Shown piece by piece: positions 28,029 to 35,887 of a stretch of 64,000 bases of DNA. The stretch's first letter is position 1. Each line of letters starts with the position of its first letter. The position numbers and the translations under genes are program-made. A model generated the notes under the pieces. It was not told the origin of the DNA and did no database searches. It saw only the letters and a list, made by a program, of their open reading frames with translations. This DNA is from Caulobacter mirabilis (GTDB taxonomy: Bacteria; Pseudomonadota; Alphaproteobacteria; Caulobacterales; Caulobacteraceae): contig NZ_CP024201.1 in NCBI RefSeq assembly GCF_002749615.1, positions 62,001 to 126,000 of the forward strand. Reading direction: 5' to 3'.

Positions 28029-28820
28029 CTAGGGCGTACGGCCGACGACCTGGACGATCCTGGGCAGGCTCATGAAGACTCCGGGATCGTCGGCCGCCTC
28101 GCGCAGCATGATCAGCGCATCCTCGACCTGGTCCCGGGTGGCGATCCGCTCGGCCGCCAGCACCTCGGCGATGGCTTCGAGGGTCAGGGCGGCGATGACC
28201 TTCACCGGCCCTTCAAGCCCCGCGGGATTCACCGCCTTGGCGTCGAGCGCGACGAAACCGGCCTCGGCCAACAGGCCGGGCAGCTTCTGGCCGATCTCCG
28301 CGTCGGCTCCGCGCAGGAACGCCGCCTCGCGATACCAGACGACATAGTCCTCGAACGCCGGCAGGGGCGGGCGCACGAAGTGGCCGCCGAAGTCGACATC
28401 CTCCACCAGGATGCGCCCGCCGGGCGTGAGCCGGCCTCGAAGCGCCGCGAGCGCCGCCGGGACATCGGTCAGATGCGACAGCAGGAAGCGCGCATAGATC
28501 AGGTCGAACGGCCCGTCCGGCGGATCAAGCACATCGCCCTCGGCGAAGCGGAGATGGGCCAGGCCGGCGCCCGCTTCCCACGCCGCGGCGATCTTCACCT
28601 CGTCGCCGTCGACGCCCAGCACCGAGCCGGACGGGCCGACCCGTCGCGCCAGTTCCCGGGACACGTCGCCGGCGCCGCAGCCGGCGTCGAGCACCTTCAG
28701 GCCTTCCCACGGACCGGCGCGGTCGAGCAGCGCCCCGGTGTAGGGGCCCATGACCTCGGACAGGACGGAGAGCCGCGCCCGACCCTCCTCGCCACCCTGG
28801 ATGATGTAGCTGGAGGACAT
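28029..28820 (-). CDS. Class I SAM-dependent methyltransferase
   Basis: A 263-residue protein with motif I VLDAGCGAGDVSREL near residue 45, then GVDGDEVKI, FDLIYARFLLSHL and GGRILVEDVDFGG. These define the SAM-binding core of a UbiE-like methyltransferase. The substrate cannot be inferred. It lies 13 bases downstream of a GST gene on the same strand, so the two may be co-transcribed. Confidence 0.9.
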   Translation of the reverse strand: MSSSYIIQGGEEGRARLSVLSEVMGPYTGALLDRAGPWEGLKVLDAGCGAGDVSRELARRVGPSGSVLGVDGDEVKIAAAWEAGAGLAHLRFAEGDVLDPPDGPFDLIYARFLLSHLTDVPAALAALRGRLTPGGRILVEDVDFGGHFVRPPLPAFEDYVVWYREAAFLRGADAEIGQKLPGLLAEAGFVALDAKAVNPAGLEGPVKVIAALTLEAIAEVLAAERIATRDQVEDALIMLREAADDPGVFMSLPRIVQVVGRTP

Positions 28821-28833
28821 CGATGCGGCTCCG

Positions 28834-29442
28834 TCAGGCCAGGGCCGCCGCGCGCTGGAAGGCCGGCCGCTCTCGCAGCCGACCGAAATAGGCCGCCACG
28901 TTCGGCGGATACTGCTCGTGCAGCTTGAACAGGGTCCCGAGGTTCAGGCTGTAGCCCACCGAGATGTCGGCCAGGGTGAAGCGGTCGGCGGCGAGCCACG
29001 CCTTTCCGACCAGCACCTGTTCCAGCAGCCCCACCCGTTCCTGGAAGGCGGCGAGCGCCTCGTCGCGCAGGATATCGCTGCGACCCGGCTCCGGCCCGAA
29101 GGTCTGGCGGACCAGCGCGCCCAGCGGCGGCATCAGGGTCGCCTCGCCGAACCAGAGCCATTGCAGGTAGTCGGTGCGGCCGGCCCGGCCCGCCTCGACG
29201 ATCAGGTCGTTGCCCAGCTGGCGCTCGGCCAGCCATTCGCAGATGGCCATCGACTCGTGGAGCTTCACCTCGCCGTCGACGAAGGTCGGGATCTGGCCGA
29301 GCGGATGAATGTCTAGATAGGCGGGATCGTTGAGCTTGGGCGGAAACTGGACCCGCACGCCGTCGTAGGCGTCGCCGAGCTCTTCCAAGGTCCAGAGCAC
29401 GCGCAGCGAACGCGCATAGGGCGCATAATAGACCTTCACCAT
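28834..29442 (-). CDS. Glutathione S-transferase family protein
   Basis: A 202-residue protein with a thioredoxin-like N-terminal domain (VYYAPYARSLRVLWTLEEL, HPLGQIPTFVDGEVKLHESMAI) and an all-helical C-terminal domain (AADRFTLADISVGYSL). The ESMAI segment binds the gamma-glutamyl part of glutathione. The substrate is unknown. It probably forms a unit with the methyltransferase downstream. Confidence 0.92.
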   Translation of the reverse strand: MVKVYYAPYARSLRVLWTLEELGDAYDGVRVQFPPKLNDPAYLDIHPLGQIPTFVDGEVKLHESMAICEWLAERQLGNDLIVEAGRAGRTDYLQWLWFGEATLMPPLGALVRQTFGPEPGRSDILRDEALAAFQERVGLLEQVLVGKAWLAADRFTLADISVGYSLNLGTLFKLHEQYPPNVAAYFGRLRERPAFQRAAALA

Positions 29443-29471
29443 GTCGTCCCCCTTATCGTTGGGAGGACGCT

Positions 29472-29503
29472 AGCGCGCTTCCCGGCGGGTTGGGAAGCGC
29501 GCT
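29472..29503. terminator. Strong hairpin downstream of rho
   Basis: A perfect 12-bp stem (AGCGCGCTTCCC with GGGAAGCGCGCT) closes an 8-base loop, 26 bases past the rho stop. There is no U tract, so it may stabilise the rho 3' end rather than terminate by itself. Confidence 0.5.
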
Positions 29504-29528
29504 TGAACGGCGTTCGGCGAAAAGCCGA

Positions 29529-30943
29529 TCAGGTGTTCATCGACTGGAAGAAGTCGCCGTTGTTCTTGGTCTGGCGAAGCTTGTCGATCAGGAACTCGAT
29601 CGCGTCCTGAGCGCCCATCGGATTGACGATCCGGCGCAGGACGTAAGTCTTCTGCAGCTGGTCCTTCGGCGTGATGAGCTCTTCCTTCCGGGTGCCCGAC
29701 TTGAGGATGTCGATGGCCGGGAAGATGCGCTTGTCAGCCACTTTCCGGTCAAGCACGATTTCCGAGTTACCGGTGCCCTTGAACTCTTCGAAGATGACTT
29801 CGTCCATCCGCGAACCCGTCTCGATCAGGGCGGTGGCGATGATGGTCAGCGAACCGCCTTCCTCGACGTTCCGCGCGGCGCCGAAGAAGCGCTTGGGACG
29901 CTGCAGGGCGTTGGCGTCGACACCGCCGGTCAGCACCTTGCCCGACGACGGGACGGTGGTGTTGTAGGCGCGGCCCAGACGGGTCACCGAGTCCAGCAGG
30001 ATGATGACATCGCGCTTGTGCTCGACCAGGCGCTTGGCCTTTTCGATAACCATTTCAGCGACTTGCACGTGGCGCGTGGCCGGCTCGTCGAAGGTCGAAG
30101 AGATGACCTCGCCGCGCACGGTGCGCTGCATGTCGGTCACTTCTTCCGGCCGCTCGTCGATCAGCAGCACGATCAGGTAGCACTCGGGGTGGTTGGCCGC
30201 GATCGACTTGGCGATGTTCTGCAGCATCACCGTCTTGCCCACCCGCGGGGGGCGACGATCAGGCAGCGCTGGCCTTTGCCGAGCGGGGCGACGATGTCGA
30301 TGATCCGGCCCGAACGGTCCTTCAGGGTCGGATCCTCGATCTCCATCTTCAGCCGCTCTTCGGGATAGAGCGGGGTCAGGTTGTCGAAGTGGACCTTGTG
30401 GCGGACGTTTTCCGGCGCCTCGAAGTTGATCTGCTCGACCGTGGTCAGGGCGAAGTACTTCTCGCCTTCCCGCGGGGCGCGGATGGCGCCGACGACGCTG
30501 TCCCCGGTGCGCAGGCCGAACTTCCGGATCTGCGAGGGCGAGACATAGATGTCGTCCGGACCCGGCAGATAGTTGGCTTCCGGGCTGCGCAGGAAGCCGA
30601 AGCCGTCGGACAGGACCTCCATGGTGCCCGATCCCGAGATCTCGATGCCTTCCTCGGCGACGGTCTTCAGGATCGCAAACATCATGTCCTGCTTGCGCAT
30701 CGAGTTGGCGTTCTCGATCTCCAGCTTTTCAGCCAGAGCCAGCAGGTCGGCGGGGGACTTCTCCTTCAGCTCCTGAAGGGACATGCGGGTGAGGCCAAGC
30801 TCAGCCACCGCCGCGGCGACGCTCTCGTCGCTGTCGTCGGCCGCGGCCTCGATCGCCTCGACGGCGGTTTCGACCGCTTCGACGGCCTGCTCGACGGCGG
30901 CCTCGACTTCGGTCTCGGGGGTGTTGGGGGTGTCTTCAGACAT
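29529..30943 (-). CDS. rho: Transcription termination factor Rho (frameshifted as given)
   Basis: Two overlapping frames (30227-30943 and 29529-30242) together give a complete Rho of about 471 residues. An acidic Ala/Glu-rich tail is followed by the Rho N-terminal domain ([20 protein letters not shown]), the cold-shock-like RNA-binding domain ([19 protein letters not shown]) and the RecA-like ATPase. The break falls in a six-G run at 30247-30252. Adding one base restores the P-loop as APPRVGKT; without it the protein ends ...VAPRGWARR. Rho is usually essential in this group, so a sequencing or assembly error in the homopolymer is the likeliest cause. The usual P-loop residue is Thr rather than the restored Val. 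Confidence 0.93.
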
Positions 30944-31133
30944 GGATGGACTCTAGGCGTGAGACCCCGGGCGGGGGCCTTTGAGAAACTTCAGGCCGAT
31001 CGTGATCCCGGTTCTCGGGACCCTAGGCGGCGGTTCGATTGCGCCGTTCGGCGCGAAAGGTCATTCGGGGGGCCGGGGTCCCAGGGGCGCTCCGGTCTCG
31101 GGCGCGGGGTCCGGCAAAAGGCGGGAACGCGCA

Positions 31134-31177
31134 GCGAAGCGCTTCGCGTCGAACAGGAGGGGAACCACATGGTTCCC
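31134..31177. promoter_or_regulatory. Two palindromes between rho and hemJ
   Basis: GCGAAGCGCTTCGC (31134-31147) and GGGAACCACATGGTTCCC (31160-31177) are near-perfect dyads in the 250-base region upstream of rho and just after the hemJ stop. The second has 8-base arms around CA, a geometry more like a protein-binding site than a hairpin. No known regulator is assigned. Confidence 0.35.
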
Positions 31178-31193
31178 GCGCCGTCAAGAAATC

Positions 31194-31658
31194 CTAGCGC
31201 CGCAGGAACTCGGTGGTCACCGCCAGCACCATGATGATCGCCGCGATGAAGGGCAGCTCATTGGTCGCGCGCCAGAACTTCTCGCTGCGCTGGTTGGTCC
31301 CGGCCGCGAATTTCTTCCGAGCGCCGGCCAGGAAGCCATGCCAGCCCGACAGGAAGATCACGCCGGCCAGCTTGGTCACCATCCACGGCTCGAGCAGGAA
31401 ACCCCAACCCCGGATCTGGCCGTCGGCGGCGATCAGCGACAGCCCGGCCAGCCAGGTCAGGATCATCGCCGGGTTGATGATCATCCGCAGCAGCTTCAGC
31501 TCCATGGTCTGGAGCGTCGTGTCCAGCTCGCCGCCGGGGATCGCCTTGGTGTGATAGACGTACAGCCGCGGCAGGTAGAGCATCCCGGCCATCCAGGCGA
31601 TCACCGCGATGATGTGGATCCCGCGCAGCAGGTCGTAGTGTTCGGCGAACCAGCTCAC
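31194..31658 (-). CDS. hemJ: Protoporphyrinogen oxidase HemJ
   Basis: A 154-residue membrane protein with four hydrophobic helices. Conserved histidines fall in YDLLRGIHIIAVIAWMAG and LYVYHTK, and MELKLLRMI and EPWMVTKLAG follow. HemJ oxidises protoporphyrinogen IX to protoporphyrin IX and binds haem. Translation starts at GTG 31658, overlapping the hemH stop by four bases; the longer frame upstream is a shadow of hemH. The order hemE-hemH-hemJ puts the last steps of haem synthesis together, next to rho. Confidence 0.92.
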   Translation of the reverse strand: MSWFAEHYDLLRGIHIIAVIAWMAGMLYLPRLYVYHTKAIPGGELDTTLQTMELKLLRMIINPAMILTWLAGLSLIAADGQIRGWGFLLEPWMVTKLAGVIFLSGWHGFLAGARKKFAAGTNQRSEKFWRATNELPFIAAIIMVLAVTTEFLRR

Positions 31659-32722
31659 GCGGCGCTCCCTCGGCACAGGCCATTCTTCAGCGCCGGGTCG
31701 CACGCCGTGGCCGGCGACGCAACGGTCTCGCTTTCCAGCGCCTCGATCGTCAGGTCGGCCAGCCCCTCGATGAAGGCCAGGTCGGCCCCGATCGCCGGCG
31801 CCCTCAGGTAGAAGGGCAGGGCGAGGCTTCGAGCCAGATCGGCGTACTCGTGGTCCAGCTCGACCAGGGTCTCGACGTGCTCGGAGACGAAGGCGATCGG
31901 CGAGATCAGGACGCCCCGGCCTTCGGCGCCGGCGGCCTGGATCGCCTCGACCGTCGACGGTCCGATCCATTTCAGCGGCCCGACCCGGCTCTGGTAGCAG
32001 ACCCGCCAGTCCCAGTCGGACGCCCAGGTCGCGCCCAGCCGCTCGACCACCGCCGCGCAGGTCCGCTCGACCTGGCGCTGGTAGGGGTCGCCGGCGTCGA
32101 TGACCTTCTGCGGCAAGCCGTGGGCAGAAAACAGCAACCGCAGCGGACCAGGCGAACCCATGGCCTTGTGGGTCTTCAGGATCGATCGGGCGTGCGCCTC
32201 GACCAAGCCGGGCTCATCCGGATAGCAGCAGACCGTCCGGACCGTTCCCGACCCCTTGTAGGCCTTGGCCCAGGCCTTGATCGACGAAGCCGTCGTCGTG
32301 GTCGAATACTGCGGATACAACGGCAACAGCACCACCTCGTCCGGACCGAACGTCGCCACCGCCGCGGCCGTCTCCTCGGTCAGGGGATGCCAGTAGCGCA
32401 TGGCGATGAAACAGCGCACCTGGTCCTTCGCCAGCCGGGCGCCGAGCTCGGCCTGCAGCACGGCCGACTGTTTCTCGGTCTCCGGCAGCAAAGGCGAGCC
32501 GCCGCCCATGATCGCGTAGTTGGCCTTGGCCATCTCTTCGCGGCGAGCCGCGATCAGCCTGGCCAGCGGCGTCCGTAAGATGCCCGGCAGGTCGATGATC
32601 GCCGGGTCGTTGAACAGGTTGAACAGGAACGGCTTCACCGCGTCGGGTCCGTTCGGCCCGCCGAGATTGAGCAGCACGACGGCGATCTTCCGCCCGCCCA
32701 AGACCTGCCCGGCGGCGTTCAC
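31655..32722 (-). CDS. hemH: Ferrochelatase
   Basis: A 355-residue enzyme that inserts Fe2+ into protoporphyrin IX. It has LLNLGGPNGPDAVKPFL at the N-terminus, PLYPQYSTTTTASS, the catalytic-histidine motif LLFSAHGLP and the late ISPIAFVSEHVETL. The GTG start at 32722 overlaps the hemE stop as GTGA. Four cysteines near the C-terminus and in CCYP are present, but I cannot tell whether they bind an iron-sulfur cluster. Confidence 0.95.
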   Translation of the reverse strand: MNAAGQVLGGRKIAVVLLNLGGPNGPDAVKPFLFNLFNDPAIIDLPGILRTPLARLIAARREEMAKANYAIMGGGSPLLPETEKQSAVLQAELGARLAKDQVRCFIAMRYWHPLTEETAAAVATFGPDEVVLLPLYPQYSTTTTASSIKAWAKAYKGSGTVRTVCCYPDEPGLVEAHARSILKTHKAMGSPGPLRLLFSAHGLPQKVIDAGDPYQRQVERTCAAVVERLGATWASDWDWRVCYQSRVGPLKWIGPSTVEAIQAAGAEGRGVLISPIAFVSEHVETLVELDHEYADLARSLALPFYLRAPAIGADLAFIEGLADLTIEALESETVASPATACDPALKNGLCRGSAA

Positions 32723-33750
32723 TGGCCGGTGACCCTCTTCAGAACCTGTTCGACATGGGGGATCGGCGTATCGGGCAGGATCCCGTGGCCGAGATTGAAG
32801 ATGTAGGGACCAGAGCCCCATTGTTCCAGCATCTGGTCGACGCGGCGGTCCAGTCCCGGGCCGCCGGCGCGCAGCAGCAGCGGATCAAGCGCGCCCTGCA
32901 CGGCCTTGCCGCTCTTCTGGATCGCCTGGCCGACATGGGCCGGGCAGGCGGTGTCCAGCGCCACGGCCTGGACGTCGACGGTGTCGGCATAGTGCTGGGC
33001 CATCGAAGCCGCGCCCCGCGGGAAGCCAATGACCGGCGTCTCCACGCCCAAGTCGCGCAGGCCGGCGATGACGGTGCGGTGCGGCTTGCACACGATGCGT
33101 TCGAACAGGTCTTCGGGCAGGCCTTCCGCCCAGCTCTCGAACAGCTTCAGGACCTGGGCCCCGGCCTCGGCCTGCATCGCCAGATAGCGGACGCTGGCCC
33201 GGGCGACGATGTCCAGAAGCCGGTCCATCTCTTCCGGCTTTTCGTAGGCGAAGGTCCGGGCCTTGCTGCGATCGGAGGATCCCCCCTCGATCATGTAGCT
33301 GGCCACCGTCCAGGGCGCGCCGGCGAAGCCGATCAGCGTCCGTTCCGGCTCCAGCGCCGCGCGAACCCGCGACAACGTCTCGCCCACCGGCGTCAGCTTG
33401 AAGGTCGAGCCGTCGATCTCCGCTTCCAGGGCGTCCAGCGACGGCAGCTCGCCCAGCTTCGGGCCCTCGCCGACTTCAAACCAGACCTTCTGGCCCAGCG
33501 CGCCGGGGATCAGCAGGATGTCGGCGAACACGATCGAGGCGCTGAACGGAAAGCGCCGCATCGGCTGCAGCGTCGCTTCGGCCGCCATCTCGGGGTTCAG
33601 GCAGAAGCTGATGAAGTCCGGGGCCTTGGCCCGCAGCTCACGATACTCCGGCAGGTACCGTCCCGCCTGGCGCATGAACCAAACGGGCGGGCGCGGAAGG
33701 GTCTCGCCGGAAAGAACCCGAAGAAGGCTCGGCTTATGGGTTTCGCTCAT
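32719..33750 (-). CDS. hemE: Uroporphyrinogen decarboxylase
   Basis: A 343-residue TIM-barrel enzyme with the two family signatures PVWFMRQAGRYLPEYRELR at residues 22-40 and GFAGAPWTVASYM. It removes four carboxylates from uroporphyrinogen III to give coproporphyrinogen III. In Caulobacter crescentus the hemE promoters lie inside the replication origin; here too a 650-base gene-free region with CtrA-type boxes adjoins its start. It leads the hemE-hemH-hemJ operon. Confidence 0.96.
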   Translation of the reverse strand: MSETHKPSLLRVLSGETLPRPPVWFMRQAGRYLPEYRELRAKAPDFISFCLNPEMAAEATLQPMRRFPFSASIVFADILLIPGALGQKVWFEVGEGPKLGELPSLDALEAEIDGSTFKLTPVGETLSRVRAALEPERTLIGFAGAPWTVASYMIEGGSSDRSKARTFAYEKPEEMDRLLDIVARASVRYLAMQAEAGAQVLKLFESWAEGLPEDLFERIVCKPHRTVIAGLRDLGVETPVIGFPRGAASMAQHYADTVDVQAVALDTACPAHVGQAIQKSGKAVQGALDPLLLRAGGPGLDRRVDQMLEQWGSGPYIFNLGHGILPDTPIPHVEQVLKRVTGQ

Positions 33751-33841
33751 GGCTCGCTTGATAGGCCACGCACGCCGAGAGGCAAGGCCTGCCCTTCTTT
33801 CCTCTCATAAGAAGAATCTTAGAAGGAAGGAGAGGTAGCGG

Positions 33842-33850
33842 TTAGGCACA
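33842..33850 (+). promoter_or_regulatory. Near-DnaA box 1
   Basis: TTAGGCACA differs from TTATNCACA at one position. It is followed by GGCGCCG(C)GGGGAC, a tail shared with the box at 34221. Confidence 0.4.
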
Positions 33851-33990
33851 GGCGCCGCGGGGACAAACCCGCATGGGTCGCCGCCATCCCGAACCGGCGC
33901 CCGGGAACATCCCCAGACCACCCCCAGATCGTCCGAGAGGGGACATCGGCCTGTGAACTCCGGGGATAGGTCCCCAGGGTCCCGAATTCC

Positions 33991-34006
33991 TTAACAAAAT
34001 CCTAAT
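33991..34006. promoter_or_regulatory. CtrA-type box 1
   Basis: TTAA-N7-CTAA (TTAACAAAATCCTAAT) has one mismatch to TTAA-N7-TTAA and sits in the AT-rich part of the putative origin. Confidence 0.5.
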
Positions 34007-34040
34007 GCGGCGAGCTGGGCGGCACGATCCGCATGAGAGG

Positions 34041-34049
34041 TTATTCAAA
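34041..34049 (+). promoter_or_regulatory. Near-DnaA box 2
   Basis: TTATTCAAA matches TTATNCACA at all but one position and lies 12 bases from CtrA-type box 2. Confidence 0.35.
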
Positions 34050-34060
34050 CCACGGGAGGG

Positions 34061-34075
34061 TTAAGAATTCATTAC
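34061..34075. promoter_or_regulatory. CtrA-type box 2
   Basis: TTAAGAATTCATTAC is TTAA-N7-TTAC, one mismatch from the CtrA consensus. Confidence 0.5.
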
Positions 34076-34201
34076 CCGCGGATCGGGCGCCGATCTGGGG
34101 ACGACGCGAAGCCAAACGGGACAAGGCGTCCACGCAATTCACCGCTGGCCGGAAAAAGCGCCGGAACCGTCCCATTCCATCCCGCGGCCGCCCCCCAATC
34201 C

Positions 34202-34217
34202 TTAAGAGAACATTAAC
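34202..34217. promoter_or_regulatory. CtrA-type box 3 (perfect)
   Basis: TTAAGAGAACATTAAC is an exact TTAA-N7-TTAAC. It is followed four bases later by a near-DnaA box, so CtrA and DnaA would be close competitors here. Confidence 0.7.
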
Positions 34218-34220
34218 GGA

Positions 34221-34229
34221 CTATGCACA
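34221..34229 (+). promoter_or_regulatory. Near-DnaA box 3
   Basis: CTATGCACA differs from TTATNCACA only at the first base and is followed by the same GGCGCCG-GGGAC tail as box 1. Confidence 0.45.
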
Positions 34230-34401
34230 GGCGCCGGGGACGGATCGGCGCCGCCGGAGACGGTTCAGGTCTGCAAGAAGGGCGGTTCGTGTCGTCCGCC
34301 GGGCTTCGATCGCCCGTCAGGCGAACGCCTCTGGGGAATCGACCGCACGGAACTTGAGCCTCCACGCGTCGTTGGTTCTGACGGGTGCTGGAGGAATCAC
34401 G

Positions 34402-34491
34402 ATGCGAAGCGTGATGTACTGGAGTTTCGCGATCCCGGCGACCGCCATCGCGGCCCTGCTGGTCCTGAAACTGATGGGCGCGGCCGGCTGA
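34402..34491 (+). CDS. 29-residue membrane peptide beside the origin
   Basis: A short frame begins MRSVMYWSF and continues with a single hydrophobic helix (AIPATAIAALLVLKLMG). GGAGGA at 34390-34395, six bases before the ATG, is one of the best ribosome sites in the window, which argues for real translation. A perfect CtrA-type box lies about 190 bases upstream. I do not recognise a family. Upstream in-frame codons to 34033 are in the origin region and unlikely to be translated. Confidence 0.55.
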   Translation: MRSVMYWSFAIPATAIAALLVLKLMGAAG

Positions 34492-34527
34492 CGCCGGCCG
34501 CTGGATAGACATCGGAACGCGCGGCGG

Positions 34528-35022
34528 TCAGGCCGCGGCGTTGTCGATCATGGTCTGGACATCCTTGGGTTTGGCCAGGGCCGCCCCGTCGGTCTTGTAG
34601 ACGGTCAGCTTTCCGCCTTCCCACAGTCCGACCTCGACCGCCTTGGCCTTTGGATCGATCAGGAGGTAGGCCATGTTGGTCCCGCCCTCGTGCTGCTTGT
34701 TGCCGGAGGTGTAGAGCACCCCGCCGTCACGCTGCAGCGGCGACTGGGTCTGCATGTTGGTCTTCAGGGTCTCGAACTTGGCGCCCAGCAGGGCTTCGAG
34801 CGTCGGCGTGACCGCGCTGGCCTCCAGCAGCTTCGTGTCGGAGGGATACTTGTCGGCCAGCGCGTCGAGCGAGCTCCAGTCCGCCGCGGCGACCGGGGCG
34901 GGCTCTGGCGAAGCGGCCGGCGCGGGGGCCGAGGCCGGCTCCTCCGGCGTGGCCGGTTTGCCGCAGGCGGCGAGGGCCAGAACGGCGACCAGGGGCAGGG
35001 CGAGATGTTCAAGACGGCGCAT
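34528..35022 (-). CDS. Hypothetical lipoprotein
   Basis: A 164-residue protein with a lipoprotein signal (AVLALAACGK, Cys20), then an Ala/Pro-rich linker and a globular C-terminal domain (SLDALADKYPSDTKLLEAS, NMAYLLIDPKAKAVEVGLW). The linker after the lipobox suggests an envelope-anchored domain reaching into the periplasm. The family is not recognised. Adjacent on the same strand is another exported hypothetical protein. Confidence 0.8.
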   Translation of the reverse strand: MRRLEHLALPLVAVLALAACGKPATPEEPASAPAPAASPEPAPVAAADWSSLDALADKYPSDTKLLEASAVTPTLEALLGAKFETLKTNMQTQSPLQRDGGVLYTSGNKQHEGGTNMAYLLIDPKAKAVEVGLWEGGKLTVYKTDGAALAKPKDVQTMIDNAAA

Positions 35023-35105
35023 GAGGACTCCTATGCCGGGATCGCCGCCTGTAACCGATCACGACGACGGTTGTTCCAGGCGTTCAGGCGTCGAACGCGC
35101 CAGGA

Positions 35106-35134
35106 ACCGCCGGCGACTTGCCATCGCCGGCGGT
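35106..35134. terminator. Hairpin after the exported protein gene
   Basis: ACCGCCGGCGA pairs with TCGCCGGCGGT (11 bp, 7-base loop) 24 bases past the stop of the gene at 35158. It lacks a U tract. Confidence 0.5.
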
Positions 35135-35157
35135 CCGGATCCGTCCTCGCGATCGGA

Positions 35158-35565
35158 TCAGTTGGCGGTCTTGGCGACCTTGGCGTAGGGCACGAACTTG
35201 CCCAGGCCGACCCAGCCGTCCTGCATCTTCGAACCGCTGTCGACCAAGGTCACGGTGTCGATGCTGCACAGCTGAGCGCCGATGGTCTTGGTGACCAGGA
35301 TCTGGCCGTCGCGCAGACTCGAGGCGCCCGAGGTCGGAGTGTTCATATAGACGACGCCCCGCGGGCCTTCGTAGAGGATCGCGGTCTTGTCGATGATCTG
35401 GCTCGACTGGATGTCGCGCAGATTGATGCAGCTGACGGGCTCGCCGGCGACCCGACCCTCGAGGGCCTTGGCCAGCTTCGCCTCCGGCGTGCGCGCGGGG
35501 GCGGCGTAGGCGGTCGCGCCTCCGAGGACCAGGGCGCCCGCGATCAGCGCGCTTACGATACGCAT
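35158..35565 (-). CDS. Exported hypothetical protein (DUF6491-like?)
   Basis: A 135-residue protein with a clear signal peptide (MRIVSALIAGALVLGGATAYA). The mature part has two cysteines (PVSCINLRDI and GAQLCSIDTV) spaced as in small disulfide-bonded periplasmic domains, with a strand pattern resembling DUF6491. The ATG at 35565 is chosen because GGAGG lies five bases upstream of it; an ATG four codons earlier would include that site. Function is unknown. Confidence 0.75.
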   Translation of the reverse strand: MRIVSALIAGALVLGGATAYAAPARTPEAKLAKALEGRVAGEPVSCINLRDIQSSQIIDKTAILYEGPRGVVYMNTPTSGASSLRDGQILVTKTIGAQLCSIDTVTLVDSGSKMQDGWVGLGKFVPYAKVAKTAN

Positions 35566-35682
35566 CTTTGCCTCCATGGCTCTGAACTGGCGCGGACTAT
35601 ACGCCGAGGTTCCTGAACCGTAGCTGACCAAGACTGACAGGATAGGGAGGGGTCTTCTTCGCCGGTCTTGACCAGGAAGACC

Positions 35683-35758
35683 TGGTGGAGCCGAGGGGAG
35701 TCGAACCCCTGACCTCCTCATTGCGAACGAGGCGCTCTACCAACTGAGCTACGGCCCC
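35683..35758 (-). tRNA. tRNA-Ala(CGC)
   Basis: Read on the minus strand it forms a full 76-base cloverleaf. The acceptor stem is GGGGCCG/CGGCTCC with one G-T pair, the D-loop is AGCTCAGTTGGTAGAGC, and the anticodon loop TTCGCAA gives anticodon CGC (alanine, codon GCG). The T-arm is GGGGTTCGACTCCCC and the CCA end is encoded. Confidence 0.95.
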
Positions 35759-35887
35759 CTCTCAGGCGAGAGAAGAGGGCGGCACATACGGCTGGAGGCC
35801 TCCGACTGTCAAGCGGGACCGCGCGCCTTGCTGCCTTTCGGCGCGGCGGATAGAAGCGGCAGGGACAATTGATCGGAACCCGTGTTC

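Larger units (their letters stand above)
33751..34401. other. Candidate chromosomal replication origin (Cori)
   Basis: This is the longest gene-free stretch in the window. It lies directly upstream of hemE and 9-11 kb from the parS sites, as Cori does in Caulobacter crescentus. It has three CtrA-type boxes (33991-34006, 34061-34075, 34202-34217), three 8-of-9 matches to the DnaA box TTATNCACA (33842-33850, 34041-34049, 34221-34229), and AT-rich pockets at 33981-34006 and 34037-34075 in otherwise GC-rich DNA. A purine/pyrimidine strand switch at 33792-33836 also stands out. Genes to its left mostly point away from it. The dnaA gene is not in the window. Confidence 0.65.

Noticed and set aside
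31659..31970. N-terminal extension of hemJ
   Set aside because: The extension is Arg/Gly/Asp-rich and overlaps hemH; HemJ homology begins at the GTG at 31658.
34033..34401. A 152-codon frame running through the putative origin into the small peptide
   Set aside because: The upstream part contains the CtrA-type boxes and shows no protein-like composition; the ribosome site is directly before 34402.
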